From: Dastarcus helophoroides
Taxonomy: Eukaryota > Arthropoda > Insecta > Coleoptera > Bothrideridae
Length of the DNA: 64,000 nucleotides
Direction: 5' to 3'
Assembly (NCBI GenBank): GCA_028583605.1
Contig: CM053326.1
Location: 15,044,587 to 15,108,586, forward strand
Each line of letters starts with the position of its first letter. The stretch's first letter is position 1. Under the pieces are notes generated by a model. That model saw only the letters and a program-made list of their open reading frames with translations. It had not been told where the DNA came from and ran no database searches. Shown one piece after another: positions 53,816 to 64,000 of the stretch. Made by a program: the position numbers and the translations under genes.

Positions 53816-55569
53816 CAGTGTGTCCTACCGGGAATCGCCGCAATCTATATCCGACAAAATACTTATCTAAAAAATTTGAAAATTAAACAACTTGGCAAAG
53901 TTGACGGGGCCGCTACAACTAAAATAGTCGCAAAGTTGTAGTACTATCGGAATTTGACATCAACTTCGTTATTTTAAATAAGACACCCTATATATTTTTA
54001 AATTTTTTGATTTCATTTGATATTTTAAGGCCACTTTAGATAACAAACATTGTTCTTAAAATTTATAATTTTTGAAATAATTAGATTTTTATTAAAAAAA
54101 ATGATATATGCAAGATCCCACAAAATTCTTTGTATCTTTTTTCTGGAACCAGTTATTAATTTGATATTTAATGCCTAAGTAGAACACGAACAAAGCTATC
54201 TTGCACAACTTTTATAAGTAAATTCAGTGATAACTTTGTTACCTCAAATAGAACACCCTAATTTTTTTAACCTATCTTATGTAGATTTTAATTATCTCTT
54301 ACCCGGTATAAGCTTTTTAAGGGTTGTTGTTACAACTTTTGGAAATAATTGAATTTTTTTACTTTTACTTTACCATTTCACATTAAATGGACTCTTATCG
54401 GGTCGCATATCACTGACATTATGAGCATAAAGAATCTTTATCGACATTTAAACTATCAGAATACCAATTGTCAAATTATTTATAATTAATTTTATAGCAT
54501 GTGGGGAAGCTAAAATGAAAACATGCCTGACCATCTTTTTTAGTAATGAGAATTATTTTAAATTGTTTAATATTTTCTGACGATGTAACAAAATAATATC
54601 ACGAACATGTAATAATGATAAATTTGCTGTTCGATATCCAGATAAGGAAAAGACCTGATGAAATCCAGTAAAGCGAATGGTAAAAAATGTCGCAAATTTC
54701 GACCCCGTTAAAGAGAAATCAGATCAGAAAATCTGTTGTTGATAATGAAAATCTCGAAATAGCATTTCGAATTATGTTGACTAGTCATGTTTTAATTTTA
54801 GTTTTATTACACACTATAAATTACGATAAATAATTTGTCTGATTGTTTCATAATTTAATTGTTGATATCGATTGTTTCATATTTTTTAAGTATATTTCAT
54901 TTGTTTCTACTCATTATGTCACTATTATGCTACTCAATAAGAATTCGATGACTGTGATATAAAAAAATTAAGATTGCAATTATTTCCAAACATTGTGAAA
55001 GAAACTCCCGCAATGCATATCAGTTAAAGGATAATTTATATCTGTACTAGATAGGTTGAAAAAATATAGGGTGTTTCATTTGACATAACAAAGTTATCGC
55101 TGTTTGAATTTACCAAAATATGCAGACTTGAATTCAACACTCGGTATAATGTTTATGAAGATATGAAAAAAGTGCAAAATAGCCTTGTATGTGTTCTACT
55201 TAGGTACCAAATATGAAATTATTATCTGGTTTTTGGACAAAGATACAAAGAATTTCGTGGGACCTTGCATCTGTCAAATTTCTTACAAAAATTCAATTAT
55301 CTCAAAAACTATAAATTTTAGGAACAGGGTTTGTCATCCAAAGTGACCTTCAATTATCAAATAAACTTTCAAAATACAAAAATATATAGGGTGTCTTATT
55401 TAAAATAACGAAGTTGGGGTCAACTTCCGGTATAAGTGAAAGCAGTACAACTTTGCGAATACTTCAGATTTGTTGATCTTGTTGACTTTACTAAGATGTT
55501 AAATTTTTAAATTTTTAAATAAATACTTTGTCAGATATCGATCGCGGCGATTCCCGGTGGGATGCACCG
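53816..55569. mobile_element. Long-TIR foldback element, second copy of the 15948-20315 family
   Basis: Ends CAGTGTGTCCTACCGGGAAT and GGCGATTCCCGGTGGGATGC are inverted and flanked by TA (53814-53815 and 55570-55571). The arms of about 700 bp include GCCACTTTAGATAACAAACA, CTATCTTGCACAACTTTTAT and the GGTCAACTTCCGGTATAAG module. The centre keeps traces of the transposase 3' end (54590-54710) and an inverted piece of its helix-turn-helix region (54715-54780). It is non-autonomous. Confidence 0.82.
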
Positions 55570-56990
55570 TATAGAAGTTCCTAAATAAAAGTTAACCCCT
55601 TAGTTTGTTAGTTTTTTTAAATTCTGAATTAAAAAATTTATTTTAAAAATTTGTTACCTTGAAATTCTTGTTGAGTTTTGTATGAAACAATGATTTATTT
55701 CAGACAAGAATTTATTACAGAAGAAAATGATAAAATTTTACTCTTATACAAATATAATCAAAATAGTATAAGGACGTTGAATGGGAGATTTTAGATAATT
55801 TGAAGAAAAACTAACTAACTAAAAATTACTTTCTCGGTAACTGTAACACTTATGACCTGGATCACTATGACCAAGCACCTTACAAATGATCCATGAATCC
55901 ACCAAATAATTTTGACGGTTCATACGCCAAACACTATTTATAGAATGGCACAAAAAATTAAGAATAAAAAAAAAAACAATTCTAGCTACATACCTTCAAT
56001 TTACAAATATGGGGTACCGATAGCGGCGACTGGTATATTGGACAGCAGAAATATAATTTTAGACTAATAGTTTAGAAAATCAGCGGAAAATATATATTCG
56101 GGTAATTTGATTCCTATTTTCCCCGCTCCCTAAATATTTTCGATATGTGTTGTGTTGCCCTGGTCCTCCATAACATTTGAAATGTTGCAGGTGAAAATAT
56201 CATACAGCAGAACTTCTTTGAAACAATTAGTAATAATTGTATGAAAATTTGACCGATTGTAGGGGCGACCGTCTTTGAGAGCACTGTTATATAAATAATT
56301 CCACTAGTTTTTTTTATGAACCTCAAAAGTGACAATTTAAAGGGATAACAGCTATTAAAGGATGTCCGAAATGAGAAGCTCTAGTGTAGTTGTGTTGCAA
56401 CAGGTATCTAAGTTTTAATTGATTTAATTAATATCTATCAATAATTTCTACCTAATAGATATTTGTTCCATATATCCTACTGATATTGCCGTATAATTAG
56501 GGTAGAGAAAAAAAAACTAATTTGAACTTCTTGCATTTTTTCTACTTAGTACTATACTATTTACTTTAGTGACCTATTTTAATGTTAACTTACTGCGGTA
56601 TTCTTCATTTCAGAAACTATTCTGTTAAGTACATTCACAATAGGTGTTCAAACATTATTTATTATTGCATTGTTTTCAAACTTTTTGTACATAACTATTC
56701 GAATTGTTTACATTATCAAATTTCAGCTGATATAGGTAATCTGCATAATTAATGATCGATGTGGTTTCTTAACCAGAATTTTATCTTAAAACGGAAGTTT
56801 GACATATATCTATAAATTGTTTACAGCTACCGCATTAATATTACTAAAATTTTAAATCGAAGGCGATATCGTATTTTACACCGTTTAAAAGCAAAAACTA
56901 CTCATATTTAGTATAACTTTGAAATATGTACCAGTATCAAAAACAAACAAAGAAGCAATTAAGAGTCTGCTACGATATATGTACCGACTA
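55570..56990. other. Interval without recognised gene
   Basis: AT-rich sequence. A 73-codon minus-strand frame at 56335-56114 is hydrophobic, but I can find no family or splice context for it. Confidence 0.35.
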
Positions 56991-56992
56991 GT

Positions 56993-58340
56993 GATGTAAC
57001 GAAAGTTGGTTTTTCCGCATTCGCGAATGCAAATGCGAATGCGAATATTCATTTCCAACATTCGTGAATGCGAATGTTGGCTTTTTCACTGACACTTGCA
57101 AAATATTGTGAGAAAAATCGAAATTTTGAAAAGGACTCTAATTGGGAGAGAAACACCCAGTATATTACAATTTTTATTTTCATTTAAATTTGTACATAAT
57201 CTCGAAATTTACAAGAAATATATTTCTCTATACTTCGTAGAAGTATTCTGCAAAAATAAACGAATTTTAATAAATAGTGGAATTTTGATAAAAAGTTCAA
57301 ATTTAAGTAGAAAATTCTCGAAACATAAAACATTTAGTCGAAACTTCGAGAATAGAACGAAGTTTGAGAAACAGGTTGAAATTTTCGGCAATCAAAATTT
57401 CGAGAAAAAACCGAAGTTTCTATAAAATATTTAAAAACTTCAGAGCAGTCCAATTTTGAGAGAAAAGAGTAAATTTTTGAACTCAAAATTCTATTTTCTC
57501 AAAACTCGACTTTATACTAGTAATTAAGAAAGAGACGAATTATAATTAAAAAAAACAGGTTTGAAATAAAGTAGGAATTTTCAGGAAATGAGTTTAACAT
57601 AAAAATTTGACCTTTTAAAAAAATTTGAAAAATATCAAAATTTAGAGAAAAAGGTGATTTATTAAATCCCGAAACAAATTTTTTTAAAAAATTAAATTTT
57701 TAAGAAAAATATCGACAACTTCAAAAAAAGGAGCGAATTTTCAGGAAAATTTTACGAAAATAGTCGATATTTTAAGACAAAAGAGTAGAAATTTCTCAAC
57801 TTAATATTTATTTTTTAACGGCTGCCTGAGTGAAGGACAAGCTGCCCTTTGCCCCACTGTGACGTTAGAAAATATCCGCTATTGAGATAATACTCGAAAT
57901 TTTGAGACACAAGTTGGAATTTAAGTTTTCTGGAGTTCTTGTCTTTTTGTAAAAAAACAACATTTTTGAAATAAATTTTTCAAAATTTCCAAGTAAGTAT
58001 TATTCTAAATATTTTTACTTTTTTATCAAAAGATCTATAAGATTTCGGGAAAAATGCAATATTTGATATAAAGTCGAAATTTGCAGAAAGATGAATTAAA
58101 GAAAAATGACATTTTCAGAAAAAGTCAAACTTTGAGAAATGACGAGATTTTGAAGAAAAAAAGACGATGAATTTTGAGAAAAAAATTCAAAATTTTGTAG
58201 ATAGTCAGATTCGGATAAAAAAGCTCAAATTTAAAGGTAAATTCAAAATTTCAAAATGAAATGAGAATTTTTGTGAAAAAAAGACGGAATTTTAGAAAAA
58301 AGACGAAATTTCGAGATATTGTCGAAATTTAAAAGAAAAG
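56993..58340. repeat. GAATGC-type edge and simple tract
   Basis: TAGTGATGTAACGAAAGTTG at 56989 looks like a hAT-type end. It is followed by imperfect GCGAAT hexamer runs (57018-57072) and then by AAATTTT-type simple sequence to about 58340, briefly interrupted by unique sequence at 57820-57890. The 109-codon frame at 57096-57425 is part of the simple tract. Confidence 0.5.
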
Positions 58341-58545
58341 AACAAATGAATAATTTTGGAAAAGAGTCCCGCAGTTAAGAATAGAAATTTTCATATTATT
58401 ATATGAATCAGGGGACAGCAAACGCCTTACTGCCCAATTCTATCAAATGAAAAAGAAAATTAAAAAAGAAGTGAAGGAGGAAGGGAAAAAAAATACTTTT
58501 TATTAGGTGGGACTGGATAATTACCGCATTAGATGTTAGGTACGC

Positions 58546-60360
58546 TTGATTTGGAGTTCCCAGCGGGACTATGAACCGAAACATACTGCCAAATTGATAA
58601 AAGCGAATATAAACTGGACATCAATGTTACATATATCTGATCCTCAAACTGCAAGCGATCAGTTTTTTAACAAATTACATGGTATATTCCTACAGCACGT
58701 ACCGTTATGTTCGAAAAAAGGTCGTAAAAAAAATTATCCGGTTTGGTTCACCAAAAGCATAATTCAGAAAATCCATAATAAGAATAAACACTGGAATATT
58801 TACGGAAAATCTAAATCTTTTTATCACCTTAATTTATTGAAGCAATTAAGAACAGAAATTAAATATGAATGTCGAATCGAATTTCTGTAGTTTATCCAGA
58901 ATTCTGAAAATACTTTACAGGCTCATCCCAAAAAATTCTGGTCAGTCATTAACCAAAAAAGGAAAGGCGCTACCATGCCTGGACTCATGTTTTATGATGA
59001 TAGAATACTGACGGCTGAGCAAGACATCGTTAATAGTTTTGCGGATTATTTTTCTTCAACCTTTGCGCAAGGACCCAATCATTCTTGTAATAGTGGGTGT
59101 GTTGATCTTGGTACAATCCGGTGTGAGTACTGTCTACAAAATTGCTGTCCATCTCTGAATGTTTGAATTCAACATGTGAAGTATATATCTTAAAAGCTGT
59201 TAAACGTATTAAACCTAATAATGTTACTGGGACCGATAATTTACCGGCTTTTTTGATTGTCGATTGTATCAATTTCCTGATGTTACCATAAAACATATTT
59301 TAAATCTAATTTTAAATTTTTGTTTGGTTCCCACCCAATGGAAAACTTTATACATAATACCCATACACAAATCTGGCGATAGAGCGGATATAAAAAATTG
59401 TAGACCAGTGGCATTGATGAATATTGCTAAACTTTTAGAGTGTGTTATATATGATGCATTAAATCATCCAAGCCTTTCTAATTTAACAGCAGAACAACAT
59501 GGATTCGTAATCGGCAAATCGACTTCTACAAACTTAATGGAATTTACGCAATATGTATCGAATGCTCTCGATAAGCGATTACAAGTTGATGCGATATACA
59601 CAGATTTGTCGAAAGCATTTGATAAAGTTCATCACTGCTAGAGAAATTGCGTCTATTTGGTTTAAGTAGCTCGTTAGTTCATTTAATAAAGTCGACTATA
59701 AACAATAAACAACAAAATGTGTCATACGGTGGATTTAGGTCTAACCCTTACTTTCCAACCAGCGAAGTAGGACAAGGTTCCAACCTTGGTCCATTATTGT
59801 TTAATATCTTCTTTAATGATGTAGTTGTAGGTTTAAACTGTAGAACTCTTATATACGCGGATGCCTTAAAAATTGCTAAAATAATAACGAACGTAAATGA
59901 TTGCTCTATTTTGTAGAATGATTTAGATTCTCTGCAAAGTTGGTGTGGCTGTAATGGACTGGCACTCAATAAAAAGAAATGTAAAATATTAACCTTCTCC
60001 AGGATTCAGAATCCTATAAATTGTCATTATTTGATCGAGGGCCAAGTTATCGACAGATGCACCCAAATGACTGATTTGGGAGTTATTACGGATGCGCAGC
60101 TCACATTTATATCTCATATTGTACAAGTTTGGAAGCAAGCCACAAAAGTATTAGGTTTTGTATTTAGAAACACGAGAGGCTTCACAAGCATTCACTGTAT
60201 AAAAGCATTATATTATTTGCTAGTAGGGTCTAAACTCGAGTACTGTTTTCAGGTCTGGAGTCTTTACTATGAAAATTACAACAATTTGCTCGAAAGAATT
60301 AATAGGAAATTTGCAAAATATGTATTTCTTAAAATGTATGGAAATTATCCAGACCTTTAA
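58546..60360 (+). pseudogene. Non-LTR retrotransposon reverse transcriptase pseudogene (Jockey-like)
   Basis: In order: HPKKFWSVINQKRKGATMPG at about 58920, IIPIHKSGDRADIKNCRPVA, TAEQHGFVIGKSTSTNLMEF, DAIYTDLSKAFDKVHHC (motif A, 59590), VGQGSNLGPLLFNIFFNDV (motif B), LIYADALKIAK (motif C, YADD changed to YADA), LNKKKCKILTFSR, MTDLGVITDAQLTF and GSKLEYCFQVWS. Stops at 58888, 59164, 59639 and 59914 and a frame change near 59250 disable it. The endonuclease domain is absent, so the copy is 5'-truncated. Confidence 0.82.
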
Positions 60361-60888
60361 GCCCCTGCAGAAATATGCACTGCTTAATACTTTTTCAAAG
60401 AATTGTTACTGGTAAAATAAGGTCCGAGAATTTGTTGCGATAAATTGACTTTGATGTTCCGCGACCTAACACACGTTATCCTATGGCATTTTCTCATATT
60501 ATTCCATCCACTTTGCACCATTGTAACAGCCCATTGTTTCGATGCATTCGCTTGTCTAATAGCCTTTCACAAAATATAGATATATTTCTTGACAATTTAA
60601 GTTATCCGCTTATAAAAAGACAGTTACTTAGAGTTACGTGGTATTGTTATTCAATAAATTAATATTAATTCTTTACACCAAATTATTGGATTCCTTTAAT
60701 TTTATTTTTATTTATGTTATTTTGATTCATTAGGATTCTTTCATTTGTTATACATTTTCTTTTTTTTATGTAATACCATTAAGATTATTAGGTTCTTATT
60801 TCTATCATGCTATATTTTTAAGTATGTAGGTATTTTTCCACTATAGACTTAAGTCTGTTGGAATGAGTAAATAAATAAATAAATAAAA
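60361..60888 (+). mobile_element. LINE 3' untranslated region and (AAAT)n tail
   Basis: The sequence after the RT ends in AATAAATAAATAAATAAA at 60869-60886, a tail typical of LINE 3' ends. Confidence 0.6.
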
Positions 60889-60890
60889 GA

Positions 60891-61110
60891 GTGGTTTGCA
60901 AGAAACAAAAGAAAGTGCTTAAAATGGCCTACAAATTTGCAGACGTAAATCATATTGAAATTCTGTGGTAAATTGTTAAAAAGAACCCTTCTTTTTCTCT
61001 ATCATCGGATAAATAAGAGACATTTCGATATTTCTGTAAGAATGGCCTGCATTAGGCAATCCCTGAATTAATGCACAAATTTCAGTAGTACAGTGTTTAT
61101 TCTTGCCCAT
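60891..61110. pseudogene. Scrambled Tc1-like transposase: C-terminal piece on plus, N-terminal piece on minus
   Basis: Plus-strand 60891-60985 reads WFARNKRKCLKWP then, after a frame change, NHIEILW and IVKK, matching the WPSQSPDLNPIEXLW region. Immediately after, minus-strand 61110-60976 reads MGKNKHCTTEICALIQGLPN then AGHSYRNIEMSL, matching the N-terminal start of Tc1 transposases. The two parts are in opposite orientation with the middle of the gene missing. Confidence 0.55.
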
Positions 61111-64000
61111 ATTGAAAAACTAATTAAGTAAAACTAATAAAATTTCACAATTCTGATTAAGTATAAGGTAGTGTGTTACTAACTTCACTTACAACATCCA
61201 CAGACACAAAATTTATTTGATGTATTTATTGTTTTGACCAACAGAAAATTTGATGTAAAGCAGTATCAATAATCTATGACAAATAAAGATTGTAACAGTA
61301 AGGAGGAACCACATTTTTAATTCCTCAGTTTTAAAATAGTTACAAGTTATATTCGAAGATCATGACTGTATATTGCTGCACACCAGGACTGTCAGTCGTG
61401 GTTTGCTCTATTATCAGCGAAAAATTTAATTTTTTTATATCTGTTTTAGTAAATACTATTGATCTGCCCCAGTGGACAATGTCTGGACTACAATGTGATG
61501 TGATTATCTTGTACAAAATGCGATAAATAACGTAAATAATAGTCATAAGTAGTTTTATTTATATTCATTTAGAAGTACATATTTCTGAGAACCTATACTA
61601 AAGCTTTTTGTAAAACTTTCGTGAAGGATTTAAAACCTACTGATTCTCAGCATTCTTTTGAATCTCTAAAAGCTAACATACAGCTTTTTTAGGACTGACA
61701 CTGTTAAATTAGATCAAATATGTATCTAGTCATTTTTTATCTGCACAGTGAGACAGAAAGAATGGGTCAACACATAGCTAGACACAATAGATATCAAAAT
61801 ATTACGACTGAGCTTAGCGTGGCTTATACTAACGTCCCTGGTTTAAGAGATACAGGGCCTAAAAGTGAAACATTTTTCTGAAATTTCTTTTCCTTGGAAT
61901 TTATTATCTAGATATTAATTCAAACTTTAAGAAGGTAATAAAACGATCTAAAGGCTGGGAAATGTCCAAATCAGCTTCAATAATTACAGGTCATTAAGAG
62001 CACTACCTAAAACAGCCACTAGCAAATACAGGTAGTTTTAAGGGAAAAACTTTTAGAATGAAATTTAAAAATCTTAAAATTTTACAAAAATATGCCGATA
62101 TATGCACTTCATTCAATTATATGCACTAAGTTGATACAATATGTAAAATATGCAAATTATATGCATTTGCATAAAATCCGAGCCTTGATGTGCTGATGAT
62201 GACCACGGGAAATTTAAAACACTTCAAGAACAGGGGTGTCCCAAAATAGGCCCGGTTTACGGTAGCTTTCCTTTGTACAATTGGTTGTTCTTTTATATTC
62301 GTCACTTATTTTAAGCATAACTTAACCTATAAAATCATAATATGTTTTAATTTACGTAAATGATAATACGAAACTAGCGCCTTCTAGGGGCAAGGTCAAA
62401 ATAAGCCTACAATTCGTAGTTCTGAAACTAATAATTATAAAACTTCCAAATTTTAAATATAGAGCATTAAAACTTCTTTTGAATCTGCCATAATTTGCAG
62501 AGAAACAAATTCTTAACAAAAAGAATAACCTTTTATTTTATTAAACGGAGATAATTGTGTGGCGAATTGCTCGATTAATGTAAACGGTATTAGGCTTCCA
62601 TTGCTAAAACAGGAGAAACAACTGAATCGGGAATAAAGCAACTATAGATTAGAATTAGAATTATTTCTGACAGGTTGTGCCCTATTACTACTATTTTCAG
62701 CAGAGATAGAGGATCGGGTTTTTACTAATCCAGACCAATTTTATCAAATACGTTCCCTGGTTATAACAAAAATGTTGTATCTTTACCCGTTTTAGCAGAA
62801 TTTTAAAAAATTCAAAATTTGCGACAATCTTATGCTGTTTATAGCTTTTTTCCAGTTAACTAGAAAAAATCTGAATAAAACTGTTCCTAATGCACTTTCT
62901 TTACGTGGAATGTAATAATAAGAATAATTTTTTAATTGGCCTTTCGGTTCTATTTTTTTAAATAGAAAATATGGTAGGCAATGATTTTAAATGAAAAAGC
63001 ATTTTTTCCTCTTTTAAAAAATATATATAGTTATATATGTATTTCAAAATGTTCGAAGTGACGACGATTTTTCTATTAACTTATGTATGATTAAGTGCGG
63101 CTTGGTGTATTACATCTGCCAATAAGAAAATTTCCTGGAGAATCACGTGAAATAAAAATTTAAGAAGTTAAGGAACTATCGCATTCGAAAAAGCAATCAG
63201 TGGACGGTCGACGGCCACGGCAGGTTAAAAGTGACGGCTCGTTTTATTCTCCTTGGAAATTTTATGGAGCCATGAAGCCAGGTGGATAAACGCAACGTTT
63301 TTAATTTAACCTTAAAGTTTAACAGTTCGAAGGTCGAAAAAATGCAGTTTCGCTCAAACACGTTAATTTTCTGGAAGCGGGTGCGCTTTGTCTCTTTTTG
63401 TGTCAAAAAGTGTCATTACAAACTCTGGAAACAATCTAACCTGATTGAACATGTTTACTGGATATTCGTAAACTGCAGCGGAATAGTTTTTTAAGCAACC
63501 CAGATAAAATAATATATTCTGATATAATTGTACCAACACAGTAAAACGACTACTTTTGATTACCATATAAAACAATAGCAAAAATAACAATAAAATGTGA
63601 TCCAAATATTAAATAAAAGATAAATAAACTTGGTTAAGTTCACAAGTGGCAAGATACATTTTCATTTTTGGATCATTATTGACCCATCTTGAGTTATTTC
63701 AAAATTTTTATTTTTGCCTACCGAGCCCAGTTGTAGTGTTATTATTTAAATAACGATTTTAAATATTTAAATAGTAATTGAAATATCGTACAAATTGAGC
63801 TCAAACTGAGCTAAAATAAAATTTTTGAAATAGCAACAATACCTGATATATATTTAAAAACAATCATGTTATGTCATAAAATAGTAAAATCCAAATTATT
63901 ATAGAATTTAGAAGTATTTCATCGCTTAGGTTTTGCAATCATCCCCTCCTTCGCACACAATTTTTCCGTATCTTAGAGTTTTAAGTGTTTAAATCCATGA
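61111..64000. other. Interval without recognised gene
   Basis: AT-rich sequence to the window end. CAGGGGTGTCCCAAAATAGG at 62232 resembles a TIR end. Frames at 61546-61340 and 63197-63605 show no family resemblance that I recognise. The missing 5' exon(s) of the TRPA gene may lie here or beyond. Confidence 0.35.

Noticed and set aside
57096..57425. 109-codon plus-strand frame
   Set aside because: It is composed of AAATTTT-type simple sequence and has no domain-like features.

Overview
The window reads as AT-rich intronic and intergenic DNA from an insect, possibly a large repeat-rich beetle-like genome. The insect call rests on a TRPA-type ion-channel gene closest in style to painless/pyrexia and on insect-type mobile elements (pogo, mariner, Tc1, Jockey-like LINEs, Penelope, TA-target foldback elements). 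The order is an inference. There is nothing prokaryotic here: no operons and no CRISPR.

The only host gene I can assemble is on the minus strand between 48686 and 20913. Seven exons with matching splice phases encode a continuous 629-residue C-terminal part of a TRPA channel: about six ankyrin repeats, a linker, six membrane helices with a pore helix, and a C-terminal tail. The start codon and first exon(s) lie upstream of 48686 and were not found. The introns, one of 17.6 kb, are packed with repeats. A second, unrecognised splice-bounded exon-like segment with one in-frame stop lies on the plus strand at 36897-37143, inside that large intron.

Almost everything else is mobile DNA in various stages of decay. 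Regions from left to right: a pogo pseudogene (93-1889); a foldback element (1960-3327); a hAT-like end and a long cryptically simple AAATTTT tract (4256-6100); a solo-LTR candidate (6553-6850); clustered foldback elements (9902-14630); a large long-TIR element holding a broken transposase and a Penelope insertion (15948-20315); the TRPA 3' exons (20913-24148); two adjacent elements with inverted ends (25518-28697 and 28699-31797), the second enclosing a roughly 143-bp tandem array and a nearly complete hammerhead ribozyme; a hairpin, hAT and LINE cluster (36301-38900); Tc1, DUF4817-type and mariner pseudogenes (40050-50810), interleaved with the TRPA 5' exons; simple tracts with foldback elements (50400-55569); and a 5'-truncated LINE (58546-60886) followed by a scrambled Tc1 fragment.

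The most interesting signals are the type I hammerhead at 30231-30301, hammerhead-like relics in two Penelope 3' ends and in a TRPA intron, a 63-bp-arm hairpin at 36301-36433, a palindromic module shared by otherwise different foldback families, and recurring AAATTTT-type degenerate tracts of unknown origin.
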